Of a DNA stretch of 64,000 nt, positions 1-9,381 are shown in pieces (position 1 is the stretch's first letter; each line of letters begins with the position of its first letter). Below the pieces are notes generated by a model. It did not search any database. It was not told where the DNA came from and saw only the letters and a list, made by a program, of their open reading frames with translations. This stretch comes from Allobosea sp. Root381 (GTDB taxonomy: Bacteria; Pseudomonadota; Alphaproteobacteria; Rhizobiales; Beijerinckiaceae), in assembly GCF_001429395.1 (NCBI RefSeq), contig NZ_LMJT01000034.1:62001-126000 (forward strand), given 5' to 3'. The position numbers were made by a program, and so were the translations under genes.

Positions 1-47
1 CATCCGGAAACCGCCTTCTCGGCCCATCGCCCGCGAAAGAGCCCGAC

Positions 48-404
48 ATGCCCGCTTTGACCACCGCCCATGTCCTGCCCATCGCCATGCTGATCGGCTC
101 GAACATCTTCATGACCTTCGCCTGGTATGGGCATCTCAGCTACAAGAGCACGGCGATCTGGCTCGCGATCCTGGCCAGCTGGATGATCGCGCTGCCGGAA
201 TACATGCTGGCCGTACCGGCCAACCGCATCGGCTCCGCGGTCTACTCCGCCGCCGAACTCAAGACGATGCAGGAGGTCATCACCCTGACCGTCTTCGCCG
301 GGTTCTCGGTGTTTTGGCTCAAGGAGGCCCTGACCTGGCACCATGCCGTCGGCTTCACCCTGATCGCGGCCGGCGCCTTCTTCATCTTCCAGGCGAAGGC
401 CTGA
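48..404 (+). CDS. DMT family small membrane protein (DUF486)
   Basis: A 118-residue protein with four hydrophobic segments (about residues 8-25, 35-53, 74-92 and 98-116), which is the length and topology of the DUF486 family within the drug/metabolite transporter superfamily. The family is thought to sit in the inner membrane, but its substrate is not established. The segment around residues 87-94 (FWLKEALT) and the ending FFIFQAKA are typical of DUF486 members. The gene ends 5 bases before the methyltransferase start at 410, so the two are probably co-transcribed. Family assignment is firm; the transported compound is unknown. Confidence 0.85.
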   Translation: MPALTTAHVLPIAMLIGSNIFMTFAWYGHLSYKSTAIWLAILASWMIALPEYMLAVPANRIGSAVYSAAELKTMQEVITLTVFAGFSVFWLKEALTWHHAVGFTLIAAGAFFIFQAKA

Positions 405-409
405 CGCCG

Positions 410-1180
410 ATGAGCAAGAGCACGACGATCCCCTCCCCCGGCCATCAGGCGGTCGAGGCCTATCTGGCGGATGGCTACGACCGCGTGCCGGGCATGTCCT
501 CGCGCTTCGCGGCCGCGATCTGCGCGCGCCTGCTGCGCCTGCAGAGCGAGGAAGACGTCGCAGGGCCGATCGCCGAGATCGGGGCCTTCGAGGGCCGCTT
601 CTTCATCGCGCTCGCCCATGCACTCGAGCCCGGCGAGCTTGCGCTGGCGCTCGACATCTTCGAATGGCCCGACGCGAGCGTCGAACAGCGCTTCGAGGCC
701 AATTGCGAGCGCCACGGCATCGCAGCGCAGCGCCGCCGCACGATCAAGGCCAATGCCGGCGAGATGGCCCCGGCCGACCTCGTCGCGCATGCCGGCGGCA
801 CGAGGCTGCGGCTGATCCATATCGACGGGGAGCATTCGCGGGCGGCGCTGGCGAAGGACCTCGCGCTCGCCACCGCCTGCCTGGGCGAGGGCGGACTGAT
901 CGTCCTCGACGACATGCTCCACCCCGGCTACCCGACGCTGATGGTCGCGGTGCAGGCCTTTCTCGAGGCCAATCCGGAGATCGTACCGCTCTGCATCATC
1001 GACCGCGAGACCATCGTCGGCGCGGCCAAGTTCGTGCTTTGCCAGCGCAACTGGTTCGAGCGCTACCAAACGCACATGCTCGACATCTTCAAGGACTGGA
1101 TCTGGCCGCTCGGCGCCGATTTCGAGCCGCATTGGTGCCTGGTGCTGTCACAGGACACGCGGCTGGCTGAGATCCGCTGA
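410..1180 (+). CDS. Class I SAM-dependent methyltransferase-like protein
   Basis: A 256-residue soluble protein with a Rossmann methyltransferase pattern. The SAM-binding loop is IAEIGAFEGR near residue 45, an acidic residue ends the second strand (ALALDIFEW), and IHIDGEHS then IVLDDM follow further on, as in TylF/CmcI-like class I methyltransferases. The ATG at 410 lies 5 bases after the upstream stop; a longer in-frame start at 314 would overlap the DUF486 gene and adds arginine-rich, non-conserved sequence, so it was rejected. The substrate cannot be read from sequence. The DHG-type metal-binding layout of TylF enzymes is only partly recognisable, so the subgroup is tentative. Confidence 0.7.
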   Translation: MSKSTTIPSPGHQAVEAYLADGYDRVPGMSSRFAAAICARLLRLQSEEDVAGPIAEIGAFEGRFFIALAHALEPGELALALDIFEWPDASVEQRFEANCERHGIAAQRRRTIKANAGEMAPADLVAHAGGTRLRLIHIDGEHSRAALAKDLALATACLGEGGLIVLDDMLHPGYPTLMVAVQAFLEANPEIVPLCIIDRETIVGAAKFVLCQRNWFERYQTHMLDIFKDWIWPLGADFEPHWCLVLSQDTRLAEIR

Positions 1181-1184
1181 ACCG

Positions 1185-2309
1185 CTACTTCGCCGGCCGC
1201 ACCCGCAGCACCTTGCCCTCGGACGAATCCGCGAGCAGGTAGATGAAGCCGTCCGGGCCCTGTCTGACATCGCGGATGCGCTCGCCGAGACCTTCCAGCA
1301 GGCGCTCCTGTCCGGTCACGCTCTCGCCCTGCGTCGAGAGCCGCACCAGCATCGAGCCCGCCAGCGCGCCGACGAACAGCGAGTCCTTCCAGGCCGGCCA
1401 GACCGCGCCGGTGTAGAAGGCGGCGCCCGAAGGCGCGATCGAGGGGTCCCAGTGAAGCAGCGGCTGCTCCATGCCGGCCTTGGCTGTCCCCTCCCCGATC
1501 TTCGCGCCCGAATAGTCGATGCCGAATGTAATCACCGGCCAGCCATAATTGCGGCCGGCCTTGGGCGTGTTGACCTCGTCGCCGCCGCGCGCGCCGTGCT
1601 CGGCGGTCCAGAGCTGGCCCGTCTGCGGGTGGAGGGCGGCGCCCTGCACATTGCGGTGGCCGATCGACCAGATCTCCGGCTGCCAGCCCTGGACCTTGGG
1701 GTTGCCCTCCGCGGCGCCGCCCTCGGGACGAATGCGCATGATCTTGCCGATATGGTTGGCCGGGTTCTGCGCCTGGTCGCGCTGGCTGTAGCGGTCGCCT
1801 ACCGTGACGAAGAGCGCGCCGCTGCGGTCGAAGACCAGCCGCGAGCCGAAATGCAGGTTGCTGCTGACCGTCGGCATCTGCCGGAAGATCACGCTCACAC
1901 CCTCCAGCGCCGTGCCGCGTGCGTTCAGCCTCGCACGAGCCACGCTGGTGCCGCTGCCGCCGGCTCGCGCCTCGGCGAAGGAGAGGTAGACCGTCCGGTT
2001 CTGGGCAAAACCGGGATCGAGCGCGACGTCGAGCAGCCCGCCCTGCCCGCGCGCGGCGACATTGGGGACCCCCGTGATCGGCGGGGAAAGCTTGCCGTCC
2101 GTGCCGACCAGCCTGAGCCGGCCCGGCCGCTCGGTCACCAGCATGCGTCCGTCCGGCAGGAAGGCGAGGCCCCAGGGATGCTCGAGCCCGCTCGCCACCG
2201 TCTCGACGGTAAGCTCTCCCGCGCTCGACGCAAAGCGCTGCTGGGCCTGCCCGGAACCGGCGGCCAGAAGCGCGGCGGCAAGCGCCAGGATCGGGGTCGA
2301 AAGTCGCAT
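1185..2309 (-). CDS. PQQ-dependent soluble sugar dehydrogenase (YliI/Asd type)
   Basis: A 374-residue secreted six-bladed beta-propeller quinoprotein expected to oxidise aldose sugars in the periplasm using PQQ. Residues 1-23 form a signal peptide (MRLSTPILALAAALLAAGSG followed by QAQ). Typical family motifs follow: GLEHPWGLAFLPDG, VTERPGRLR, then FAEARAG, IGHRNVQG and WTAEHGARGGDE, where the arginine and histidine-containing blocks form the PQQ and active-site pocket. The ATG at 2309 was chosen because it begins the signal peptide; in-frame upstream codons as far as 2534 overlap the PAP2 gene. No pqq biosynthesis gene is in the window, so cofactor supply must come from elsewhere in the genome or from the environment. 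Confidence 0.85.
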   Translation of the reverse strand: MRLSTPILALAAALLAAGSGQAQQRFASSAGELTVETVASGLEHPWGLAFLPDGRMLVTERPGRLRLVGTDGKLSPPITGVPNVAARGQGGLLDVALDPGFAQNRTVYLSFAEARAGGSGTSVARARLNARGTALEGVSVIFRQMPTVSSNLHFGSRLVFDRSGALFVTVGDRYSQRDQAQNPANHIGKIMRIRPEGGAAEGNPKVQGWQPEIWSIGHRNVQGAALHPQTGQLWTAEHGARGGDEVNTPKAGRNYGWPVITFGIDYSGAKIGEGTAKAGMEQPLLHWDPSIAPSGAAFYTGAVWPAWKDSLFVGALAGSMLVRLSTQGESVTGQERLLEGLGERIRDVRQGPDGFIYLLADSSEGKVLRVRPAK

Positions 2310-2388
2310 GGCCGGGCTCCGCAGGCTTGGGGTCATGCCAACCGAGATAGGCATGCCCGCTCTTCGCGCAACCGCGAAGGCCGGCGGA

Positions 2389-3351
2389 TCACGGCTTTGC
2401 GAGAACCTGCGAAGCGGCGAAGCCGATCTCGGGCCGGGCAGCGGCCTTGACTGCAACGATGCGGCCAGCCGCCAGATGTGCTGCCCAGGCGATGGCGAGC
2501 CCGGCCAGAACATCGACGAAGTAATGCCCGCCATCGATCGGCGTTGCGGCGATCATCGCCAGGTTGAGCAGGACGAAGGGCCAGCGCAGCCAGGGATGCG
2601 CGCAGGCCGCCAGCAGCATGATCAGCCCGAGCGCGGCATGGTAGGAGGGAAAGGTGATGATGCCCTCGGCCCGGCCGATATCGAGCGTGAACGGCGCTCC
2701 GGCACGCAGGGCCTGCATGTCCGCGACATGCACGAAGGACGCTCCCGGAGAGAGATTGGGATAATCCGCCGGGCCGAGCCCGAGATGGACGAACATGGCC
2801 ATCGCCGGCAGGAAGCCGGAGATCACGATCGTCACCGCACCCGAGAGGATCATCGCCAGCACCATGATGCGCGCCGCATCGCCCCGGCCCGTGAAACAGA
2901 GGCCGAGGATGAGGATCAGGACCTGAGGGATGAAGCTCGCATAGGCGAGGGAAAACAGCGTTCCGAGCCAGGGCCTGGCGTCCACCGCCTTGAGATAGGC
3001 GAGCCAGTCCAGCCCCAGCGCGCGATCCGCTGCCTGAAAGGCGGCGTCCTGCAAGGGCAGCCCAAGCGTCGCCATCAGATAGGACAGCAGCGCGCCACCC
3101 GCCATGAAGGCGGTCATCTGGCCGGTGCAATCCAGCGCGTCGGCGAGCTTCGTTTCGGCCCGCTTCGTGCGGTAGTACCAGGCCGCGGCGGCCAGGGCCG
3201 CCGCCGCTGCCAGAGGCCCTGCGAGCGAGAGGGGGGCAACCGACAGGCTGGCAAAGCTCAGCCACACCAGGTCGGCGGCGAGAACGAGAGCGATCACGCT
3301 CCAGGCGACCCGGTTCGCGCGCTCTACCCTGCCGCTTTCCTGCTCACGCAT
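2389..3351 (-). CDS. PAP2 superfamily membrane phosphatase
   Basis: A 320-residue polytopic inner-membrane protein. Hydrophobic segments occur through the first 65 residues and again around residues 80-100, 125-150, 160-185 and 235-290. The PAP2 signature is in the C-terminal half: FPSYHAA near residue 232 carries the general-acid histidine, and GGHYFVDVLAG near residue 270 carries the nucleophilic histidine with its aspartate. This arrangement matches the PAP2_3 (inositol phosphorylceramide synthase/Aur1-like) branch, acting on lipid phosphates or phosphodiesters. The physiological lipid is not predictable. Its 3' end is 80 bases upstream of the sugar dehydrogenase on the same strand. Confidence 0.8.
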   Translation of the reverse strand: MREQESGRVERANRVAWSVIALVLAADLVWLSFASLSVAPLSLAGPLAAAAALAAAAWYYRTKRAETKLADALDCTGQMTAFMAGGALLSYLMATLGLPLQDAAFQAADRALGLDWLAYLKAVDARPWLGTLFSLAYASFIPQVLILILGLCFTGRGDAARIMVLAMILSGAVTIVISGFLPAMAMFVHLGLGPADYPNLSPGASFVHVADMQALRAGAPFTLDIGRAEGIITFPSYHAALGLIMLLAACAHPWLRWPFVLLNLAMIAATPIDGGHYFVDVLAGLAIAWAAHLAAGRIVAVKAAARPEIGFAASQVLAKP

Positions 3352-3443
3352 CTCGACGCCCCGTTGCCCACGGAGCGTTACCTAGCCCAAAGCCCTTTCG
3401 GCCAGGTCAATGCGATTGGTTAAAGGACGGCATACTCTGCCCT

Positions 3444-4418
3444 TTACGCCGGCTGCACCCCGGCATCCTTGATGATCTGCTCCCAGACCGCGATTTCCTG
3501 CAGGTGATAGGGCTGGAACTGCTCGGGATTGCGCAGCTTCATCGTGAAGCCGAGCTTCAGGATCTGCTCGGTGATGTTCGGCTTGGCGAGCGAGGCCAGG
3601 ATCGCCTTCGACAGCGTGTCGAGCACGGGAGCGGGCGTCTTCGCCGGCGCGAAGAAAGCCGCCCAGGAATCTGCATCGGCATTGCTGACGCCCTGCTCGC
3701 GCAGCGTCGGGATGTCCTTGGCGCGCGGGTTGCGCTCGGGGCTGGCCAGCGCCAGCGCGCGCAGATTGCCGGCATTGATCTGCTCGAGCACGCTCGGCAG
3801 GGTCGAATTGGCGATGTCGATGCGGCCGCCGATGATCTCCTGCACCAGCGGCGCCGCGCCGCGGAAGGGCACATGCGTCATCTTGATGCCGGTGCGCTGC
3901 ATGAACAGCTCCATCGCCAGATGCGAGCCGGAGCCGGCGCCGGTCGAGCCGTAATTCAGCTTGTCGGGGTCCGCCTTGGCGAGCGCGATCAGCTCCTTGA
4001 TGTCCTTGGCCGGCAGATCTTTGCGCACCACGAAGGCGTGCTCGAAGGCGCCGACGCCGGCGAGCGGCGCGAAATCCTTGACCGCGTCGTAGCCCGGCTC
4101 CTTCAGCAGGAACATGTTGTTGCCATGCGTCTGGTTGTTGCCGAAGATGATGGTGTGGCCATCGGCCGGTGCATGCGCGACAGCCCGCGTGCCCACGGCG
4201 CCGGAAGCGCCCGCCCGGTTGTCGACCACGACACCCTGGCCGATCGAGCCCGAAAGATCCTGCGCCACGAAGCGCGCGATCGCATCTGTCGGCCCGCCTG
4301 CCGGATAGGGCACGACGAGGGTGATTGGCTTGCTCGGGAAGCTCTGCGCGCGAACGAGCGAGGGCGCGAATACGGCGCCGGCCATCAGGCCGAGCGTCGA
4401 GCGGCGGGTCAACGACAT
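3444..4418 (-). CDS. Bug-family tripartite tricarboxylate transporter binding protein
   Basis: A 324-residue periplasmic solute-binding protein of the Bug (TctC) family. The N-terminus MSLTRRSTLGLMAGAVF contains a twin-arginine-like signal, with cleavage likely after VRA near residue 24. Family motifs are ITLVVPYPAGGPTDAIAR, VVVDNRAGASGAVGT, and HVPFRGAAPLVQEIIGG. A GGAGG Shine-Dalgarno lies just upstream of the ATG at 4418. No TctA or TctB membrane gene is nearby, so this is an orphan binder, common in Burkholderiales and Hyphomicrobiales. Its ligand is probably a carboxylate or small aromatic acid, by family only. Confidence 0.88.
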   Translation of the reverse strand: MSLTRRSTLGLMAGAVFAPSLVRAQSFPSKPITLVVPYPAGGPTDAIARFVAQDLSGSIGQGVVVDNRAGASGAVGTRAVAHAPADGHTIIFGNNQTHGNNMFLLKEPGYDAVKDFAPLAGVGAFEHAFVVRKDLPAKDIKELIALAKADPDKLNYGSTGAGSGSHLAMELFMQRTGIKMTHVPFRGAAPLVQEIIGGRIDIANSTLPSVLEQINAGNLRALALASPERNPRAKDIPTLREQGVSNADADSWAAFFAPAKTPAPVLDTLSKAILASLAKPNITEQILKLGFTMKLRNPEQFQPYHLQEIAVWEQIIKDAGVQPA

Positions 4419-4615
4419 CAGTATCCTCCCGGAAGGCCGCCTCTATGGCGGACTGGTTGGGGCGAGATTTAGAGCATCGGGCCGAAAAGGGGAATCCCGG
4501 TTTTCGGACAATCCGATGCGAAAGCGTCGCTGGATAGCGACCCCGGAAAGCCTGAATTTCGGAGGCGCCGGCGGCAATTTCGGGGATATTTGAGGGAAAC
4601 TCTACGCCAATAGCG

Positions 4616-4662
4616 CCGTCATCCAGAACTTGCGCTGCTCCGCAGCTGGTCCGGAATGACGA
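4616..4662. repeat. Short family-A-like intergenic palindrome
   Basis: An imperfect inverted element beginning with GCCGTCAT and ending with GGAATGACG, with a small internal hairpin (TGCGCTGCTCCGCA). The GTCAT and ATGAC ends match those of the other dispersed elements in this window. It lies between the convergent-free 5' side of the Bug gene and the 3' end of the YaiI gene. Confidence 0.5.
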
Positions 4663-4686
4663 GGAGCTTTCCGCGAGAACAAAGCG

Positions 4687-5163
4687 CTATGCCGTAAACC
4701 CCGCCCGCTTCAGCCTTTGCACCGCGAGGTCGAGCGCCTGCAGGAAGGCGGAGCGGTCCTTCGGCGAGAACGGCTTCGGGCCGCCGGTCGCCGCACCCAT
4801 GGCCCGCAGATCCTCCATCATGTCGCGTGTCGCCAGCGCCATGCCGATCGACGCCTCGGTAAACGGCTTGCCGGTAGATCCGATGACCTCGGCGCCCGCC
4901 TTGATGCAGCGGTCGGCGAGCGGAATGTCCGCAGTCACCACGATGGTGCCGCGCCGGGCCCGCTCCGCGATCCAGTCATCGGCCGCATCGAATCCGTCCG
5001 TCACCACGACGCGCTCGATCCAGGGCTCGCGCGGCAGCGCCATGTAGCTGTTGGCGACGACGAAGACGTGCAGGCGGTGGCGCTCCGCGACCTTGAAGAT
5101 CTCGGGCTTCACCGGGCAGGCATCGGCATCGATATAGATCGCGATCGGTGTCGGGGTATTCAT
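4687..5163 (-). CDS. YaiI/YqxD family (DUF188) protein
   Basis: A 158-residue cytoplasmic protein of the DUF188 family, which has a PIN-like nuclease fold. It begins [19 protein letters not shown], where the IDADACPVK motif is the family signature, and continues with [49 protein letters not shown] and [14 protein letters not shown], all conserved in this family. The start at 5163 was chosen over the longer in-frame possibility at 5352 because the signature lies at the N-terminus in homologues and the extra residues are low-complexity. The biochemical role of the family is unknown. Confidence 0.88.
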   Translation of the reverse strand: MNTPTPIAIYIDADACPVKPEIFKVAERHRLHVFVVANSYMALPREPWIERVVVTDGFDAADDWIAERARRGTIVVTADIPLADRCIKAGAEVIGSTGKPFTEASIGMALATRDMMEDLRAMGAATGGPKPFSPKDRSAFLQALDLAVQRLKRAGFTA

Positions 5164-5430
5164 GGCGACAAGCGCATCGCAGGGACGAAGGCCACGCGCA
5201 AGCGGCAAGGTCCGACACGCGCGGAAATGCGGGGCTACGGTAAGAAACCGCGTGCGCCCGCGAGCGCGATGGCCTAGTCTTGCCTTCTGCTTCGACATGA
5301 CGAGGCCCGCTTCCGCCGGGCCGGCCGCGGCAGGCGAAAGCCGCCCCCCCATGCTGGACCTCAGCCCCGACGTTCACCCGAGACCGCAGAGCGACGCGAC
5401 CCCGCGCCGCTCAACCAAAGGAGCCTGACG

Positions 5431-5562
5431 ATGGCAAAAGGCGAACAGCGCAGCAACCGCGAAGCCAAGAAGCCGAAGAAGGACAAGCCGAAGGTCACGG
5501 CCGCGGCACCCTCGACCTTCGCAGCCGTAGTCGCCAAGGCCGCGGAGCCGAAGAAGAAATGA
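5431..5562 (+). CDS. Small basic lysine-rich protein
   Basis: A 43-residue protein beginning MAKGEQRSNREAKKPKKDKP and ending AAEPKKK; more than a quarter of residues are lysine or arginine. A strong AAAGGAG Shine-Dalgarno sits 7 bases before the ATG. The MAKG-RSNREAKKPK start resembles a small conserved hypothetical family that I recall from Hyphomicrobiales, so it is probably a real gene. Its stop overlaps the start of the next small gene (ATGA), indicating translational coupling. It could bind nucleic acid because of its charge, but nothing proves that. Confidence 0.7.
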   Translation: MAKGEQRSNREAKKPKKDKPKVTAAAPSTFAAVVAKAAEPKKK

Positions 5563-5753
5563 TCCGCTTCAGGACGATCGACCCGGCCGATCAGGACAAG
5601 CCGGCAGAGAAGCCCGTTGCGCCGGCCAAGCCCGCCGTCGCTGCGTCGGCACCTGCCGGCGACGGCGAGCCGGCAGCCGCGAGGAAGGGCCTGACGCGCA
5701 AGACGCCGCTGCGGGCGAAGAAGGCCGGCAGCTCCCGTTCGTTCAAGGACTGA
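5559..5753 (+). CDS. Small hypothetical protein, Ala/Lys/Pro rich
   Basis: A 64-residue protein starting MIRFRTIDPADQDKPAEKP, with a low-complexity middle (repeated AxxPA) and a basic tail RKTPLRAKKAGSSRSFKD. The ATG overlaps the stop of the upstream 43-residue gene by 4 bases, so it is probably translated by re-initiation. No domain is recognised. The coupling and the shared basic character suggest the two small proteins act together or in the same process. It could be a non-conserved frame, hence moderate confidence. Confidence 0.5.
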   Translation: MIRFRTIDPADQDKPAEKPVAPAKPAVAASAPAGDGEPAAARKGLTRKTPLRAKKAGSSRSFKD

Positions 5754-5940
5754 CGCGCGGTGCCGGCCTGATCGCACAGGGGGCATTCGGGGAACGAGAA
5801 ACCATCCGGGCGGCAAGCGCGAAAGCCGTGGCGACGGCGATGTCGGCGCTATCGCCTCCAGCGGTAGCCACGATCAAATTCGCTTCGCTGCTGGCATTGA
5901 TCAAGCACTCTGGCTTGCGATGGGGCGCCATGCGCCCTAA

Positions 5941-7197
<1,257 letters not shown>

Positions 7198-7202
7198 GCC
7201 AC

Positions 7203-7625
7203 ATGCGAAAAGGCGCCACGACGCGCCGTACGATTCTGGCCGGGAGCCTCGCGCTCCCGGCTTCTTTCGTTTTCGGCCAGGGCGCCGCGTCGCTTTCCCC
7301 ACGCGATGCGCATGAAGCCGTCCGCGCTGGCCGGCTGATCGTCGTCGACATCCGCACGCCGGAGGAATGGCGCGACACCGGCCTGCCGCAGGGCGCGCTC
7401 CCGCTCGATGCCGACGGCGCCGCCTTCGAACCGCGGCTGGCGGGGTTGCGCCTCGACCACCCGAAACGGCCGATCGCCTTCATCGACCGCACCGGGGCCC
7501 AGGCGGCGGCCCTCGCGGCCAAGCTGACCGGGCGCGGCTGGCGCGATGTCAGGGCCGTGCGCGGCGGCATGCTCGCGCCCGGCGGTTGGCTCGCGGAGAA
7601 GCTGCCGGTGACGGATTATCGCTGA
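7203..7625 (+). CDS. Exported rhodanese-fold protein without catalytic cysteine
   Basis: A 140-residue protein starting 5 bases after aatA. Residues 1-26 look like an export signal with a twin-arginine-like start (TTRRTILAGSLALP). The mature part has the rhodanese/Cdc25 fold pattern: SPRDAHEAVRAGRLIVVDIRTPEEW (CH2A motif), then GLPQGALPLD, and the active-site strand IAFIDRTGAQAAALA. In sulfurtransferases the loop is C-x4-R with a persulfide-forming cysteine; here that position is aspartate (FIDRTG). There is no cysteine anywhere in the domain, so sulfur transfer is unlikely. It may be a binding or sensory domain. Confidence 0.8.
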   Translation: MRKGATTRRTILAGSLALPASFVFGQGAASLSPRDAHEAVRAGRLIVVDIRTPEEWRDTGLPQGALPLDADGAAFEPRLAGLRLDHPKRPIAFIDRTGAQAAALAAKLTGRGWRDVRAVRGGMLAPGGWLAEKLPVTDYR

Positions 7626-7630
7626 CCACG

Positions 7631-7730
7631 CCGTCATGCTCGGGCTTGACCCGAGCATCCCTCGCGGAAAGGACGCCCCTTCCGGGGAGAGATTCTCGGG
7701 TCTGCGCTTCGCTCCGCCCGAGAATGACGG
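7631..7730. repeat. Family A intergenic palindromic element
   Basis: About 100 bases made of two hairpins: GTCATGCTCGGGCTTG paired with ACCCGAGCATC, then GATTCTCGGG paired with CCCGAGAATGACGG around GCTTCGCTCC. The second half is almost identical to 56547-56579. It lies between convergent genes (the rhodanese and trmD) and could also serve as a bidirectional transcription stop. Confidence 0.7.
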
Positions 7731-7738
7731 ATGTAAGC

Positions 7739-8434
7739 TCAGCTCTCTTCGCGCTTCATCAACAAATCCGGCCTTCTTTCCCGCGTGATCCGCTCCGCTT
7801 CCGCCCGCCGCCATCTGGCGATGCGGGCATGGTCGCCGGAGAGCAGTGCCTCGGGCAGGCCCCTGCCCTCCCATTCGCGCGGGCGGGTATAGTGCGGGTA
7901 TTCGAGCAGGCCGTTCTCGAAGCTTTCCTCCTCGCCGGAGGCATCCTTGCCCATCACGCCGGGAATCAGCCGCACGCAGGCATCGAGCAGGACCATCGCC
8001 GCCATCTCGCCGCCGGAGAGGATGTAGTCGCCGATCGAGACCTCGGTCAGCCCCCGCCCCTCGATCACGCGCTCGTCGACGCCCTCGAAGCGGCCGCAGA
8101 CGATGACGACGCCCTCGCCCGCCACCCATTCGCGCACCTGGGCCTGCGTCATCGGCCGCCCCCGTGGCGACATCAGCAGCCGCGGCCGGACATCCTCCGC
8201 CGGCACGGCCGTATCGATCGCCGCCCCCAGCACGTCGCAGCGCAGCACCATGCCGGCGCCGCCGCCGGCCGGGTTGTCGTCGACATTGCGGTGCCGGCCG
8301 ATGCCGTGGTCGCGGATCTGGTGCGTCTCCAATGACCACAAGCCACGCCGCAGCCCCTCGCCCGCCAGCGAGGCACCGAGCGGGCCTGGAAACATCTCGG
8401 GATAGAGGGTCAGGATCGAGGCGCGAAAGGTCAT
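7739..8434 (-). CDS. trmD: tRNA (guanine37-N1)-methyltransferase
   Basis: A 231-residue SPOUT-class enzyme that methylates G37 of tRNAs with G at position 36, preventing +1 frameshifting. It contains the N-terminal [18 protein letters not shown], the motif [25 protein letters not shown], and the trefoil-knot SAM-binding segments [31 protein letters not shown] and IPGVMGK. The C-terminal [12 protein letters not shown] and IARWRR are also conserved. The length is typical. It is the last gene of the minus-strand block that begins with ffh, though catB lies between it and the HAD/rimM genes. Confidence 0.95.
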   Translation of the reverse strand: MTFRASILTLYPEMFPGPLGASLAGEGLRRGLWSLETHQIRDHGIGRHRNVDDNPAGGGAGMVLRCDVLGAAIDTAVPAEDVRPRLLMSPRGRPMTQAQVREWVAGEGVVIVCGRFEGVDERVIEGRGLTEVSIGDYILSGGEMAAMVLLDACVRLIPGVMGKDASGEEESFENGLLEYPHYTRPREWEGRGLPEALLSGDHARIARWRRAEAERITRERRPDLLMKREES

Positions 8435-8515
8435 GACCTCCTGCTGGCACGAAATCGGCGCCGCGTCATCAGAGCGGCGCCGTTCAGTGCCGGCAATGCC
8501 CAGGTGGGGTTTGCC

Positions 8516-9157
8516 TCAGCTCGACTGGCCTGCGATGCGGGCCTGCCAATGTACGTGCAAGCCCTCGATATCGGCGCTGGTGATGAAGGTCATCGCCTCG
8601 CCAATCTCGGCGTCGCTCCACTCCCACCATGCCATTTCGAGCAGCAGGGCGATTCGCGCCTCGTCGAAGCGCTTGCGGATCGGCTTCGCCGGATTCCCGC
8701 CGACGATGGCATAGGGCTCGACATCACGGGTGACGAGCGCCCGCGTGCCGATCACCGCGCCGTCCCCGATCCTGATCCCGGGCATGACGATCGCTTCCGA
8801 CCCGATCCAGACATCGCTGCCGATGACCGTATCGCCGGCCGGGAGGTATCCGTCGCGCGCACCGGCGAAATGTGGAACATCCGGTAGATAATGAAACGGG
8901 AAGGTGCTGACCCACTCGTTCCGATGGCCCTGATTGCCGGCCATGATGAAGGCAGCACCGGAGCCGATCGAGCAGAAGCTCCCTATGATTAGGCGGTCGG
9001 CGCCCGCATCGGGCAGGAGATAGCGGGCGCAATCGTCGAAGCCATGGCCGTGATAATAGCCTGAATAATAGCTGTGGCGTCCGACGAGGATGTTGGGGTT
9101 GCGGACCTGCCGCGACAGGGGGATACCCTTGAACGGGCTTTCGAAAACATTGCTCAT
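8516..9157 (-). CDS. catB: Type B chloramphenicol/xenobiotic O-acetyltransferase
   Basis: A 213-residue left-handed beta-helix acetyltransferase, strongly resembling Cat[108 protein letters not shown]. The YHGH histidine corresponds to the catalytic base. CatB enzymes acetylate chloramphenicol with acetyl-CoA; many chromosomal relatives are xenobiotic acetyltransferases of unknown natural substrate. The start at 9157 (MSNVFESPF) matches the family; a start at 9220 adds unrelated residues. It sits inside the trmD-rimM-ffh strand block with ordinary GC content, so it is likely a long-resident chromosomal gene rather than a recent acquisition. Confidence 0.87.
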   Translation of the reverse strand: MSNVFESPFKGIPLSRQVRNPNILVGRHSYYSGYYHGHGFDDCARYLLPDAGADRLIIGSFCSIGSGAAFIMAGNQGHRNEWVSTFPFHYLPDVPHFAGARDGYLPAGDTVIGSDVWIGSEAIVMPGIRIGDGAVIGTRALVTRDVEPYAIVGGNPAKPIRKRFDEARIALLLEMAWWEWSDAEIGEAMTFITSADIEGLHVHWQARIAGQSS

Positions 9158-9381
9158 GAAGCTGTGCTCGCAATGGCGCGCGCGGCGCATCGGCTGAAAG
9201 ACATGCGAAAAGCAGGTCACCGGCCGTGCCGATGCCCACCCTGGTCCTTCGTCCCTCGCGTCAGAAGCGCGGGGACGCGATGCTGTTGGTACAGTGCGCC
9301 TGCTTCATGATGGCGGCAGCATAGTCGCGGCAGCGGCCTGAGCGCAAATTCGGCGAGAGCCTGCGCCGCCCGCCCCATGGC

